Assembly: GCF_014836675.1 (NCBI RefSeq)
Contig: NZ_JACSQK010000004.1
Location: 186,001-250,000, forward strand
Direction of reading: 5' to 3'
Length of the DNA: 64,000 nucleotides
Source of the DNA: Comamonas avium
GTDB lineage: Bacteria; Pseudomonadota; Gammaproteobacteria; Burkholderiales; Burkholderiaceae_C
In this document: positions 54,380 through 63,798 of the stretch, piece by piece
Layout of the letters: every line of letters starts with the position of its first letter
Position numbering within the stretch: position 1 is the first letter of the stretch
The notes under the pieces: model-generated
The model's database searches: none
What the model was told of the DNA's origin: nothing
What the model saw: the letters and a program-made list of their open reading frames with translations, nothing else
Program-made: the position numbers and the translations under genes

Positions 54380-55105
54380 TTACACACCCAAGAGTTCATT
54401 GAGCACCGGCATCTTTGCGTCGAGCTGGGATGCAGAGAAAGTTTCCACAATGCGGCCGTGTTCCATGACGTAGAAACGGTCGGCCAGGGGCGCTGCAAAA
54501 CGGAAGTTCTGCTCCACCATGACAATGGTGTAACCCTTGGCACGCAGTGTGTGAATCATGCGAGCCAGCGCTTGCACGATCACCGGGGCCAAGCCCTCGG
54601 AGATTTCATCAAGCAGCAGCAAACGCGCGCCTGTGCGCAAAATGCGCGCTACGGCCAGCATTTGCTGCTCACCGCCGGACAAGCGTGTGCCCTGACTGTG
54701 GCGCCGTTCGGCCAGATTGGGGAACATGGCGTAAATTTCTTCAACGCTCATGCCTTCATGGCCAGTCTTCAGCTGTGGGGGCAGCAGCAGATTTTCTTCG
54801 CACGAAAGGCTGGAGAAAATGCCGCGTTCTTCAGGACAGTAGCCCACGCCAAAATGCGCGATCTTGTGAGTGGGCAAGCCGATGGTCTCTTGGCCATGGA
54901 GCTTGACGGAACCTTTGCGCGCACCCGTCAGCCCCATGACGGCACGCATGGTGGAAGTGCGCCCTGCACCGTTGCGCCCCAGCAGCGTCACAACTTCACC
55001 CGGCTGCACCACCATGTCGACGCCATGCAGGACGTGCGATTCACCGTACCAAGCTTGCAGATTGCTAATTTCCAGCGCTGGGGCCGTGTTGTTCTGTTCG
55101 GCCAT
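54380..55105 (-). CDS. livF: Branched-chain amino acid ABC transporter ATP-binding protein LivF
   Basis: 241 residues, cytoplasmic ABC ATPase. The signature LSGGEQQMLAVAR and Walker B LLLLDEISEG are normal, with Gln and His switch residues in place (VMVEQN). The Walker A reads GRNGAGRTS, with Arg where Lys is almost universal. Whether this is family-wide among close LivF homologues or peculiar here was not checked. It starts 2 bases after livG ends, so translation is coupled. Works with LivG on LivHM. Confidence 0.93.
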   Translation of the reverse strand: MAEQNNTAPALEISNLQAWYGESHVLHGVDMVVQPGEVVTLLGRNGAGRTSTMRAVMGLTGARKGSVKLHGQETIGLPTHKIAHFGVGYCPEERGIFSSLSCEENLLLPPQLKTGHEGMSVEEIYAMFPNLAERRHSQGTRLSGGEQQMLAVARILRTGARLLLLDEISEGLAPVIVQALARMIHTLRAKGYTIVMVEQNFRFAAPLADRFYVMEHGRIVETFSASQLDAKMPVLNELLGV

Positions 55106-55107
55106 GG

Positions 55108-55878
55108 TTAGTGCGCTCCCTGCAGTTGACCGTCGGTGGTGCCCATATAGGCTTCCATCACCTGTGCATTGCTGGAGACTTCGGCGTAATTGCCCTCTGC
55201 CAGCACTGCACCGCGTTGCAGCACGGTGATGCGGTCAGCAATGGTGGAGATGACTTTCATGTTGTGCTCCACCATCAAAATGGTGCGGCCTGCCGAGACT
55301 TTTTTGATGAGCTGGGTGACGCGGTCCACATCCTCGTGGCCCATGCCTTGCGTGGGTTCGTCCAGCAGCATCAGCTCAGGCTCCATCGCCAGCGTGGTGG
55401 CAATTTCCAGCGCACGTTTGCGGCCATAAGGCAGGTTGACGGTGACTTCGTCTGCCATGTCAGCCAGCCCTACCTCATGCAGCAACTCCATCGCACGGCC
55501 ATTGAGCTGGTTCAGCGAGCTCTCGCTCTTCCAGAAATGGAACGCTGTGCCCAGCTTGCGCTGCAGCCCCACGCGTACGTTCTCCATCAATGTCAGGTGG
55601 GGAAATACGGCAGAAATCTGAAACGAACGAATCACACCACGGCGGGCGATCTGGGCCGGTGCCTCACGGGTGATGTCATGGCCGTTAAAGCGGATTTCAC
55701 CCGACGTTGGCTCCAGAAACTTGGTCAGCAAGTTGAAACAGGTGGTTTTACCCGCGCCGTTTGGGCCGATGAGCGCATGGATGCTGCCGCGCTGCACCGA
55801 GAGATTCACATGGCTGACTGCCGTGAACCCTTTGAACTCTTTGGTGAGATTGGTGGTTTGAAGAATAACGTCGCTCAT
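55108..55878 (-). CDS. livG: Branched-chain amino acid ABC transporter ATP-binding protein LivG
   Basis: 256 residues from MSDVILQTT. Walker A GPNGAGKTT is normal; the signature segment is degenerate, LPYGRKRALEIATTLA, as is usual for LivG; Walker B LMLLDEPTQGM; H-loop VEHNM. The C-terminal extension fits LivG rather than LivF. First gene of the liv operon. An upstream in-frame extension of 39 residues overlaps the promoter region and is not supported. Partner ATPase of LivF. Confidence 0.95.
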   Translation of the reverse strand: MSDVILQTTNLTKEFKGFTAVSHVNLSVQRGSIHALIGPNGAGKTTCFNLLTKFLEPTSGEIRFNGHDITREAPAQIARRGVIRSFQISAVFPHLTLMENVRVGLQRKLGTAFHFWKSESSLNQLNGRAMELLHEVGLADMADEVTVNLPYGRKRALEIATTLAMEPELMLLDEPTQGMGHEDVDRVTQLIKKVSAGRTILMVEHNMKVISTIADRITVLQRGAVLAEGNYAEVSSNAQVMEAYMGTTDGQLQGAH

Positions 55879-56195
55879 TGCGCCCAAGCTGCTCCGTGGT
55901 GGAGGTGCGGCGCTGGCAGGCTTTTGGCCTGTTCCAAGCATGCACCGAGTTCTATGTTGCGGTGCATCGTATGTGGGAGATTTCCGGCAACACACTAGGA
56001 GTTGTGCCTAAGCCTTACAACCTAAGCACTTACCCTATTGGGTGCGTATTGAGCATTAAATTCTTTTAAATCAAGGACATAAGCATTGACCATCGCGGCG
56101 GTCGAGGTCTCGCATGCTGTCGTCCTAGAACCTTCTCGGCAGCTTTTTGTCAGCTTCAGCGGTGCTGAAATGACCTGCATCAACCGGCATTCAAT
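55879..56195 (-). promoter_or_regulatory. Leader and promoter region of the liv operon
   Basis: 317 bases without a gene. On the minus strand a dyad-like GTGCTTAGG-N8-CTTAGGCAC (about 56007-56032) sits where an operator would be. No sigma-70 promoter of good match was found. Repeat copy H lies beyond. Confidence 0.35.
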
Positions 56196-56287
56196 AAAAA
56201 TAGCTATCAACGCTTACCAGTAAACGATTTCAGATATAAAACTATCTGAAATACTTACTATATAAGCGCTAAGTGCTCATTTTTTAA
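56196..56287. repeat. Intergenic hairpin repeat, copy H
   Basis: Outer ends TAGCTATCAACGCTTA (56201-56216) and TATAAGCGCTAAGTGCT (56261-56277). Inner arms ATTTCAGATA (56227-56236) and TATCTGAAAT (56243-56252), extended by GTAA/TTAC beyond a small bulge. It lies just after the DUF1178 stop codon on the minus strand. Confidence 0.85.
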
Positions 56288-56293
56288 ATTAAC

Positions 56294-56791
56294 TTATTGC
56301 AATGTTTCTTTACTGCCCTGGGGCAAGGCCAAAGGCATGACAGGCACGCCCTCTTCCAGCAGTTCCATCGCTTGCCTGGGTGTGGCTTGACCACGGATGG
56401 GCCGCTGCGGCTCTTCACCCTTGTGCATGCGCAGGGCTTCGTCGGCAAAACGATCGCCCACATCTTCGGTTTTTTGCGCAATCTCGCGCGAGGCTTGCAG
56501 CCATGCAGCTTGCAAGGCTTGCTGCTTGCGGCGATCGTCAGCGTTGACCACAGGCGTTGGCGCTGGAGCAGTTGCCCCCACCACCGCGTTCGCTGTCGCT
56601 GCCGGTGCGCTGGCAGGTGCTTTGGCACCAAAATTCAAGCGCGGAGCACTCAGCCCTTTGCGCAGCTGCTGGCTGCCGCACATGGGGCATTGCACCAGAC
56701 CCTTGTCCATCTGGTTGCGAAAATCAGCTTCAGAGCCAAACCAGCCTTCAAATACGTGGTCCAGCGGGCAGTGCAGGTCAAACACCTTCAT
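56294..56791 (-). CDS. DUF1178 family protein
   Basis: 165 residues. An N-terminal zinc-ribbon-like start (MKVFDLHCPLDHVFEGWF and CPMCGS) typical of DUF1178, an Ala/Pro-rich central linker (about 55-85), and a C-terminal helical part with EIAQKTEDVGDRFADEALRMH, quoted in part. The family is widespread in alpha- and betaproteobacteria with no known function. Cytoplasmic. It is read in the same direction as the nuo operon but separated from DUF2818 by a terminator. Confidence 0.9.
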   Translation of the reverse strand: MKVFDLHCPLDHVFEGWFGSEADFRNQMDKGLVQCPMCGSQQLRKGLSAPRLNFGAKAPASAPAATANAVVGATAPAPTPVVNADDRRKQQALQAAWLQASREIAQKTEDVGDRFADEALRMHKGEEPQRPIRGQATPRQAMELLEEGVPVMPLALPQGSKETLQ

Positions 56792-56828
56792 GGCATCAAA
56801 TCAAAAGGAGACGTTCAGGAGGAGACGT

Positions 56829-56856
56829 AAAAAAAGCAGAGACTAAGCTCTGCTTG
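56829..56856 (-). terminator. Terminator at the end of the nuo operon
   Basis: AGCAGAG / CTCTGCT stem (56835-56854); on the minus strand it ends in a run of seven T. It follows the DUF2818 gene. Confidence 0.8.
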
Positions 56857-56875
56857 ATAGAAATGCACGCCAAGT

Positions 56876-57187
56876 TTAGCGGCTGCGGCGCTTGGTCAGG
56901 TAGCGCCAGACAAAGCCCGGAAAGGCCAACGTCACAAACAGCGTTGCTGTAATGGCGTAGAACTCCCAGCCTTGCGGATAGATCTGACCCAGGCGGCGCT
57001 CCAGCGCCAAAGCCAGCAGGCCGACCAGAAAGTACAACAGCACCAGCTCAGCCAGCCTGCCCCACATAGGCTTCTCTTTAGAAGATGCCATGGGGCCAGC
57101 AGCAAGCCAGCGTTCATTCATAAAAGGCAAATTGGCGGCCACAAGGGCCACCAAAATTACAAGCCAGATGGAAGCGGTTTGAGTCAC
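56876..57187 (-). CDS. DUF2818 family inner-membrane protein
   Basis: 103 residues with three hydrophobic segments (about 7-25, 47-65, 75-95), matching DUF2818. In Burkholderiales a gene of this kind regularly stands after nuoN, and here it starts 15 bases after nuoN ends and before the terminator, so it belongs to the nuo transcript. A role in complex I assembly or as an accessory subunit is an inference from position only. Confidence 0.88.
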   Translation of the reverse strand: MTQTASIWLVILVALVAANLPFMNERWLAAGPMASSKEKPMWGRLAELVLLYFLVGLLALALERRLGQIYPQGWEFYAITATLFVTLAFPGFVWRYLTKRRSR

Positions 57188-57202
57188 GCTTCACATTATG
57201 GG

Positions 57203-58696
57203 TCAGGATGCCAGGGCGCGGACAATGGCATCCGCGCACAGCGACATCAAACCACCAGGAACAATGCCCAAGATCAAGACCAGTGCACCATTGACGGTCA
57301 GTACGGCACGCACATCCCATGGTGCCGAGATGGTGGCAGCGGTCACAGGCTTGTCAAAGTACATGACCTTGACCACGCGCAGGTAGTAGAAGGCGCCAAT
57401 CAGCGACATCACCACGGCAAAGATGGCCAGACCAATGTAGAAGGTCTCACCCGAAGCAATCAGCGCTTGCAGCACGGACAGCTTGGCGTAGAAACCCACC
57501 AGCGGTGGAATACCTGCCATGGAGAACAGGCACGCGGCCATGATGCCGGCGTACAGGGGGCTGCGCTGGTTCAAGCCTGCCAGATCCGAGATTTCTTCGC
57601 TCTCAAAGCCTTCGCGTGACAGCAGCAACACCACGCCGAACGATGCCAGCGTTGTGAGCACGTAGGTCACTACGTAGAACATGGAAGAGCTGTATGCATT
57701 GGCAGCGCGTGCAGGATCAATCTCGCCGTCAATCACACCCGACAGCAGACCCAGCAGCACAAAGCCCATCTGCGCAATGGTGGAGTAGGCCAGCATGCGC
57801 TTGAGGTTGGTCTGCGCAATGGCGGCAAAGTTACCCACCAGCAAGGAAGCAATCGCCAGCACAGCCAGCATTTGCTGCCAGTCAAACGCCAGCGGCAGCA
57901 TGCCATCCACCAGCAGACGGATCACGATGGCAAACGCTGCCAGCTTGGGCGCGCCACCAATGAGCAGCGTCACGGCAGTTGGAGCGCCGTGGTAGACGTC
58001 CGGAATCCACATGTGAAACGGTGCAGCACCGAGCTTGAAGGCCAGACCAGCCACGACAAAGACCAGACCAAATACCAGAATCTGGTGCTTGATTTCGCCG
58101 GAGCTGATGGCCTTGAAGATTTCACCGATGTCCAGCGAGCCGGTTGCACCGTAAACCATGGACAGGCCGTACAGCAAGAAGCCGGACGCCATCGAACCGA
58201 GCACAAAGTACTTCATGGCCGCTTCTGTGGCCAGCGTATGGTCACGGCGCAGCGCCACCAGTGCGTAGCTCGACAGGGTCAGCAGCTCCAGACCCAGGTA
58301 GATCAGCAGCAGGTTGTTGGCACTGATCATGATGAACATGCCAAGCAACGCAAAAGTGGACAGGCTGAACAGCTCGCCGCCGCGCAGCATGTCACGATCC
58401 GCGGCATAAGGGCGGGCGTAAACCAGCGTCACCATCATGGCCACGGTGGCAAAGCACTTGAGCCAGTTGCCCATGGCGTCAGAGACGACCATGTTGCCCC
58501 AGCCATAGAAGGTATTGCCGCTGAGCGCATAGTTGGCCTGCAAAACAGCCACCACTGCCAGTGTCAACATGGTCAGCACATAGGTGCCGGTGCGGCGGGC
58601 GCTTTTCACGCCCAGGTCCACCAAGGTAATCACGCATCCCATGACCAGGAGCACGATCTCAGGGTAGATCGAAAGCCAGCTGATGTTGTCAATCAT
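57203..58696 (-). CDS. nuoN: NADH-quinone oxidoreductase subunit N
   Basis: 497 residues, about 14 membrane helices; one of three antiporter-like proton-pumping subunits of complex I. It has the Lys/Glu residues in buried helices expected of the family and the segments [16 protein letters not shown] (quoted in part), [17 protein letters not shown] and [12 protein letters not shown]. Located after nuoM in the usual nuo order. The start ATG is 23 bases past the nuoM stop. Confidence 0.97.
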   Translation of the reverse strand: MIDNISWLSIYPEIVLLVMGCVITLVDLGVKSARRTGTYVLTMLTLAVVAVLQANYALSGNTFYGWGNMVVSDAMGNWLKCFATVAMMVTLVYARPYAADRDMLRGGELFSLSTFALLGMFIMISANNLLLIYLGLELLTLSSYALVALRRDHTLATEAAMKYFVLGSMASGFLLYGLSMVYGATGSLDIGEIFKAISSGEIKHQILVFGLVFVVAGLAFKLGAAPFHMWIPDVYHGAPTAVTLLIGGAPKLAAFAIVIRLLVDGMLPLAFDWQQMLAVLAIASLLVGNFAAIAQTNLKRMLAYSTIAQMGFVLLGLLSGVIDGEIDPARAANAYSSSMFYVVTYVLTTLASFGVVLLLSREGFESEEISDLAGLNQRSPLYAGIMAACLFSMAGIPPLVGFYAKLSVLQALIASGETFYIGLAIFAVVMSLIGAFYYLRVVKVMYFDKPVTAATISAPWDVRAVLTVNGALVLILGIVPGGLMSLCADAIVRALAS

Positions 58697-58719
58697 CTCA
58701 ATCTCTCAGTTCAGTCTGG

Positions 58720-60195
58720 TCAAGGAAGCTTGGATTGGGCGACGTGCTTGAGCAGCTCGGTCACCGAAGGATCCATCACATCCGTGAACGGCTTGGGATA
58801 GATACCCATGGCCAGCACGGCAATCGCCAAAATGCCCAACACCAAAAACTCACGGCAACCGATGTCGTCCAGGTTCTTCACGTTGTCGTTGCCAATGGGG
58901 CCCAGATACACGCGCTTGTACATCCACAGGGTGTAAGCCGCGCCAAAGATCAGCGCAGTTGCAGCCAGCAGGCCCACCCAGAAGTTAAATTGCACGGCAC
59001 CCAAAATCACCATCCACTCGCCCACGAAACCAGCGGTAGCAGGCAGGCCGCAATTGGCCATGGCAAACAGCAGCGCAAACGCAGCAAACTTGGGCATGGT
59101 GTTGACCACGCCGCCGTAAGCGGCAATTTCGCGCGAGTGCACACGGTCATACAGCACGCCAATGCACAGGAACATGGCACCTGAGACAAAGCCGTGGGCA
59201 ATCATTTGCACAATGCCGCCCGAGACACCCAGATCGTTGAAGATGAAGAAGCCCAGTGTGACAAAGCCCATGTGCGCTACCGACGAGTACGCCACCAGCT
59301 TTTTCATGTCCTTTTGCACCAAGGCCACCATGCCCACATAGACCACAGCGATCAGTGACAGGGCAATCATCAGCCATGCGTATTCACGCGCAGCATCCGG
59401 GGCGATAGGCATGGAAAAACGCAGGAAACCGTAAGCGCCCAGCTTGAGCATGATGGCCGCCAGCACTGCAGAGCCGCCTGTAGGCGCTTCCACGTGCACA
59501 TCGGGCAACCATGTATGGAATGGGAACATGGGTACCTTCACTGCAAACGCAGCAAAGAACGCAAAGAACACCAAGGTCTGAGGCAGCATGCCCAGTGGCA
59601 GCTTGTGCCATGTCAGGATGTCAAAGCTGCCACCCGACTGGTTGTACAAGTAGATGATGGCCACCAGGGTGAGCAGCGAGCCCAACAAGGTGTACAGGAA
59701 AAACTTGAACGCAGCGTAGATCTTGTTGGGGCCGCCCCAGATACCAATGATCAGGTACATGGGGATCAAGGTGGCTTCAAAGAACACGTAGAACAGCAAG
59801 CCGTCCAGCGCACAAAAGACACCAATCATCAGACCCGACAGCACCAGGAACGCACCCATGTACTGGTTAACGCGCTCGGTGATGTTTTCCCACGATGCAA
59901 GCACCACGATCACCGTGATGAAAGCCGTCAAAGGCACGAACCACATGGACAAACCGTCCAGGCCCAGGTGGTACTGAATGCTAAATCGCTCAATCCACAT
60001 GAACTTCTCTACGAACTGCATGTTCGCGGAGGTGGTATCAAAACCCGTAATCAACGGCACCGTGACCAGCAAGCCCAAGATGGAGCCAATCAACGCTACC
60101 CAGCGCACGCCACGTGCGCAGCTGTCCTTGCCAAAGGCCAGCAGGAGGACACCAAAGATGATGGGTGTCCAAATGGCAAGACTCAACAAACCCAT
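58720..60195 (-). CDS. nuoM: NADH-quinone oxidoreductase subunit M
   Basis: 491 residues, 14 helices, second antiporter-like subunit. Conserved segments: YHLGLDGLSMWFVPLT, FFEATLIPMYLIIGIWGG with the key Glu, FAVKVPMFPFHTWLPDVHVEAPT with Lys, and KKLVAYSSVAHMGFV. It takes part in proton translocation. Lies between nuoL and nuoN, 12 bases after nuoL. Confidence 0.97.
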   Translation of the reverse strand: MGLLSLAIWTPIIFGVLLLAFGKDSCARGVRWVALIGSILGLLVTVPLITGFDTTSANMQFVEKFMWIERFSIQYHLGLDGLSMWFVPLTAFITVIVVLASWENITERVNQYMGAFLVLSGLMIGVFCALDGLLFYVFFEATLIPMYLIIGIWGGPNKIYAAFKFFLYTLLGSLLTLVAIIYLYNQSGGSFDILTWHKLPLGMLPQTLVFFAFFAAFAVKVPMFPFHTWLPDVHVEAPTGGSAVLAAIMLKLGAYGFLRFSMPIAPDAAREYAWLMIALSLIAVVYVGMVALVQKDMKKLVAYSSVAHMGFVTLGFFIFNDLGVSGGIVQMIAHGFVSGAMFLCIGVLYDRVHSREIAAYGGVVNTMPKFAAFALLFAMANCGLPATAGFVGEWMVILGAVQFNFWVGLLAATALIFGAAYTLWMYKRVYLGPIGNDNVKNLDDIGCREFLVLGILAIAVLAMGIYPKPFTDVMDPSVTELLKHVAQSKLP

Positions 60196-60207
60196 TTTTG
60201 TTCTTCC

Positions 60208-62244
60208 TTACTTGTTGAGCCACACGAAGTAGGTCATGAGCAAGAAGATGCCCAAAATCATGACCAACGCATAGTGGTAGATGTAGCCCGACTGGAACCA
60301 GCGGATCACCGATGCGATCTTGCCTACCAGCTTCCAGGAACCGTTCACAACGAGACCGTCGATCACAGCCTGGTCACCTGCCTTCCAGAACACCGTGCCC
60401 AAGACACGCGAACCGCGGGCAAAGATGTTTTCATACACCCAGTCCACGCCGTACTTGCCTTCCAGCACTTGGTACAGACCAATCTTCTTGGAGAACGCCA
60501 TGATGGCAGCAGGAATCTGTGGCTTGACCATGTAAAACACATAGGACACCACCACACCCGCCAGCGCCAGCCAGAACGGAGCAGTCTGGAAACCGTGCAG
60601 CGCCATGGGCAGCCAGCCGTGAATCTTCTCAGCCAGCTCAGTCATTGCGCCGTGCTTGGCATGGTCAATAAAGATCACACCATTGAAGAAGTCACCAAAC
60701 AACATGGGCATCAGCGCAATCGCGCCAATCACCACCGAAGGAATGGCCAGCAGCACCAGCGGAGCAGTCACCACCCAAGGCGACTCATGCGGCTTGGCAT
60801 CGTGACCATGACCGTGGTCGTCGTGACCGTGGTGGTCATCGTGGTGCGCATCCGGATTCTGGTCGTAGCGCTCTTTACCGTGGAACACGAGGAAGTACAG
60901 ACGGAAAGAGTAGAACGCCGTAATGAACACACCCGCGAGCACTGCAAAATTTGCAAAGCCAGACGCTGGCAGGTTCGATGCGTGAACCGCCTCGATGATG
61001 GCGTCCTTGGAGTAAAAACCCGAGAAGAACGGCGTGCCGATCAGCGCCAGATTACCCAGCAAGAACGTGATCCAGGTGATGGGCATGTACTTGCGCACGC
61101 CACCCATCCAGCGAATGTCTTGGTTGTGGTGCATGCCCATGATCACAGAACCGGCCCCGAGGAACAGCAACGCTTTGAAGAAAGCGTGCGTCATCAGGTG
61201 GAACGTTGCCACGGAGTAAGCAGACACGCCCAGTGCAATCGTCATGTAACCCAGCTGCGACAGCGTGGAGTATGCAATCACGCGCTTGATGTCGTTCTGG
61301 ATGATGCCCAGGATGCCCATGAACAAGGCAGTAATGGAGCCGATCACCAAGATGAAGTTCAACGCCACATCCGACAGCTCATACAGCGGAGACATGCGCG
61401 AAACCATGAAGATACCGGCCGTCACCATCGTTGCCGCGTGAATCAGCGCAGAAATAGGTGTGGGGCCTTCCATGGAGTCTGGCAACCAGGCATGCAGCGG
61501 AAACTGCGCCGACTTGCCCATCGCACCGATGAACAAGCAAATGGCAGTCACCGTGACCAGCAACCAGTCAGTCCCAGGCAAAGTGGTCGCCTGGATCTCT
61601 GGCAGCTTGGCAAAGATTTCGCTGTAGTTCAGCGTGCCTGTGTAAGCAGCAATCAAGCCAATGCCCAGGATAAAACCGAAGTCACCCACACGGTTGACCA
61701 AAAAGGCCTTCATGTTGGCAAACGTGGCCGAGGGCTTCTTGTAATAGAAACCAATCAGCAGGTACGACACCAGGCCCACCGCTTCCCAGCCGAAGAACAG
61801 CTGCAGCAGGTTGTTACTCATCACCAGCATCAGCATGGAGAAAGTGAACAGCGAGATGTACGAGAAGAAACGGTTGTAGCCGTCATCTTCTTCCATGTAA
61901 CCCATGGTGTAGATGTGCACCATCAGCGACACAAAGGTCACCACGCACATCATCATGGCGGTGATGGAATCGATCAGAAAACCGATTTCCATCTTCAGGC
62001 TGCCCACGGTCATCCACTCATAGATAGTGGCATTGAAGGTTGCACCTTCAAACACCACGGCCTGGAATGTCAGCGCCGACAAAATGAAAGAAACCACCAC
62101 GCCCAAGATGGTGAGCGAATGGCTCACCCCACGGCCGAATTTGTTGCCACCAAAAGCGGTGCCAAATATGCCCGCCAAAACAGAACCTGCCAGCGGAGCC
62201 AGAGGTACTGCCAGGAGCATGGATGCAGAAAGTGTTTGACTCAT
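60208..62244 (-). CDS. nuoL: NADH-quinone oxidoreductase subunit L
   Basis: 678 residues: 14 antiporter-like helices, then the long lateral helix and a last membrane helix. Seen: GFLIDSITAMMM, FFGWEAVGLVSYLLIGF, MGKSAQFPLHAWLPDSMEGPTPISALIHAATMV (quoted in part). A His/Asp-rich stretch of about 20 residues (HDDHHGHDDHGHGHD, near residues 463-482) lies in a loop before a late helix and could bind metal ions; its role is unknown. nuoK lies 28 bases upstream. Confidence 0.97.
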   Translation of the reverse strand: MSQTLSASMLLAVPLAPLAGSVLAGIFGTAFGGNKFGRGVSHSLTILGVVVSFILSALTFQAVVFEGATFNATIYEWMTVGSLKMEIGFLIDSITAMMMCVVTFVSLMVHIYTMGYMEEDDGYNRFFSYISLFTFSMLMLVMSNNLLQLFFGWEAVGLVSYLLIGFYYKKPSATFANMKAFLVNRVGDFGFILGIGLIAAYTGTLNYSEIFAKLPEIQATTLPGTDWLLVTVTAICLFIGAMGKSAQFPLHAWLPDSMEGPTPISALIHAATMVTAGIFMVSRMSPLYELSDVALNFILVIGSITALFMGILGIIQNDIKRVIAYSTLSQLGYMTIALGVSAYSVATFHLMTHAFFKALLFLGAGSVIMGMHHNQDIRWMGGVRKYMPITWITFLLGNLALIGTPFFSGFYSKDAIIEAVHASNLPASGFANFAVLAGVFITAFYSFRLYFLVFHGKERYDQNPDAHHDDHHGHDDHGHGHDAKPHESPWVVTAPLVLLAIPSVVIGAIALMPMLFGDFFNGVIFIDHAKHGAMTELAEKIHGWLPMALHGFQTAPFWLALAGVVVSYVFYMVKPQIPAAIMAFSKKIGLYQVLEGKYGVDWVYENIFARGSRVLGTVFWKAGDQAVIDGLVVNGSWKLVGKIASVIRWFQSGYIYHYALVMILGIFLLMTYFVWLNK

Positions 62245-62272
62245 TCTTCAGAACCTTGCAAATACCGGCGAC

Positions 62273-62581
62273 TCAACCCTTGAGGGTATTGAGATCTTCC
62301 GCATTGATACTGGACTTGTTACGGAACAGCAGCACCAGAATGGCCAAGCCAATCGCTGATTCTGCGGCCGCAACCGTCAGGATGAAGAACACAAACACTT
62401 GACCATGCATATCTCCCAGATAGTGAGAGAAAGCGACAAAGTTGGTGTTAACCGCCAAAAGCATCAGTTCAATGCACATCAACAGAACGATCAGATTTTT
62501 CCGGTTCAGAAAAATACCAATCACCGAGATGGCGAACAGCATGGCTCCCAGCGTTAGGAAGTGCCCGAGTGTGAGCGTCAT
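62273..62581 (-). CDS. nuoK: NADH-quinone oxidoreductase subunit K
   Basis: 102 residues, three membrane helices, ND4L homologue. The two conserved buried Glu residues are in LLMCIELML and [11 protein letters not shown]. Its ATG overlaps the nuoJ stop as ATGA, so translation is coupled. Together with J and H it forms part of the quinone-proximal proton path. Confidence 0.97.
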   Translation of the reverse strand: MTLTLGHFLTLGAMLFAISVIGIFLNRKNLIVLLMCIELMLLAVNTNFVAFSHYLGDMHGQVFVFFILTVAAAESAIGLAILVLLFRNKSSINAEDLNTLKG

Positions 62582-63246
62582 TTTTTCTCCTCCACGGCAA
62601 CCTCACCCTCAGCTGCTGGTGCAACTGCTGTTTGTGTTGGCGCCATCTTGACCAGACTCACACGGTCTTTAGCACGCACACGAACCTGAATGGCTGGGTT
62701 GATTGCCTTTGTGTCTTTGCGTTTGCGCATCGTCAGCGCAATGGCTGTGATCATCGCTACCAGCAACAAGATGGCTGCGATTTCAACGGGGTACAAATAC
62801 TCTGTGTACAGCAGGCGACCCAAAGCCAGGGTGTTGGAATAAGGGATCACTTCACCGTGCTTATTCAACAACTCTGCCACCGGACGCGCTTCGTCCACCG
62901 AGCCAAAGCCTGCCATCAGCACCAGCGCCATCTCCAGTGCAACAACAGCACCCACAAAGGCAGCCACTGGAAAATGCTTCCAGAAACCCTGGCGAACGCG
63001 GTCAATGCGGATGTCCAACATCATGACCACGAACATGAAGAGCACCATCACAGCACCCAGATACACCACCACCAGGGCGATGCCCAGGAACTCGGCTTTG
63101 AGCAGCAACCAAATACCTGCGGCTTGTGAGAACGCAAGAATCAGGTTCAACACTGCGTGGACGGGGTTACGCGATGTGATGACTCGGAAGGCTGCAAAAA
63201 GCATCACCGCCGAGAAAAGATAAAAGAAACCAGTTTTGGCATCCAT
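62578..63246 (-). CDS. nuoJ: NADH-quinone oxidoreductase subunit J
   Basis: 222 residues, five membrane helices, ND6 homologue. Segments [38 protein letters not shown] (quoted in part) and [17 protein letters not shown] are typical. The C-terminal tail is unusually long (about 50 residues past the last helix), rich in Lys, Glu, Ala and Val, a cytoplasmic tail of unknown role. 30 bases after nuoI. Confidence 0.96.
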   Translation of the reverse strand: MDAKTGFFYLFSAVMLFAAFRVITSRNPVHAVLNLILAFSQAAGIWLLLKAEFLGIALVVVYLGAVMVLFMFVVMMLDIRIDRVRQGFWKHFPVAAFVGAVVALEMALVLMAGFGSVDEARPVAELLNKHGEVIPYSNTLALGRLLYTEYLYPVEIAAILLLVAMITAIALTMRKRKDTKAINPAIQVRVRAKDRVSLVKMAPTQTAVAPAAEGEVAVEEKK

Positions 63247-63276
63247 GATTCGAATCTTTCTGGATCAGGAGCCGCT

Positions 63277-63786
63277 TTAGCGGTACTTGGCATCCGCAGC
63301 CTTGGCTGCAGCGATGTCGGTTTCGTAGCGGTCACCCACAGCCAGCAACATGTCCTTCGTGAAGTACAAGTCGCCACGCTTTTCGCCGTGGTACTCAAAG
63401 ATGTGCGTTTCCACAATCGAATCGACCGGGCAGCTTTCTTCGCAGAAACCGCAAAAAATGCACTTGGTCAAGTCGATGTCATAGCGCGTCGTACGGCGTG
63501 AGCCGTCATCGCGCACATCTGACTCGATGGTGATGGCCATCGCAGGGCAAACGGCTTCACACAGCTTGCAGGCAATGCAACGCTCTTCGCCGTTTTCATA
63601 CCGACGCAGCGCATGCAGACCACGAAAACGTGGAGACAGAGGTGTTTTTTCTTCAGGAAACTGAATCGTCACATGCGGCGCAAACGCCTTGCGACCTGTC
63701 AGGGCCATGCCCTTGAACAGTTCCACGAGCATGAAGCTCTTGAAGAAATCCTTGATCGAAAAAGGTGTAGCAGCAACAGCAGCCAT
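63277..63786 (-). CDS. nuoI: NADH-quinone oxidoreductase subunit I (8Fe ferredoxin)
   Basis: 169 residues. Two 4Fe-4S ferredoxin motifs carry electrons toward cluster N2: [12 protein letters not shown] and [16 protein letters not shown]. An amphipathic N-terminal helix anchors it to the membrane arm; the [26 protein letters not shown] stretch before the first cluster is typical. It starts 12 bases after nuoH ends. Confidence 0.97.
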   Translation of the reverse strand: MAAVAATPFSIKDFFKSFMLVELFKGMALTGRKAFAPHVTIQFPEEKTPLSPRFRGLHALRRYENGEERCIACKLCEAVCPAMAITIESDVRDDGSRRTTRYDIDLTKCIFCGFCEESCPVDSIVETHIFEYHGEKRGDLYFTKDMLLAVGDRYETDIAAAKAADAKYR

Positions 63787-63798
63787 TGGTGTCCCCGC

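Noticed and set aside
59494..62283. A 929-codon plus-strand open frame rich in His, Gln and Arg
   Set aside because: It lies wholly antisense to nuoM and nuoL, which have full family motifs; its composition is that of the complement of hydrophobic membrane-protein codons.
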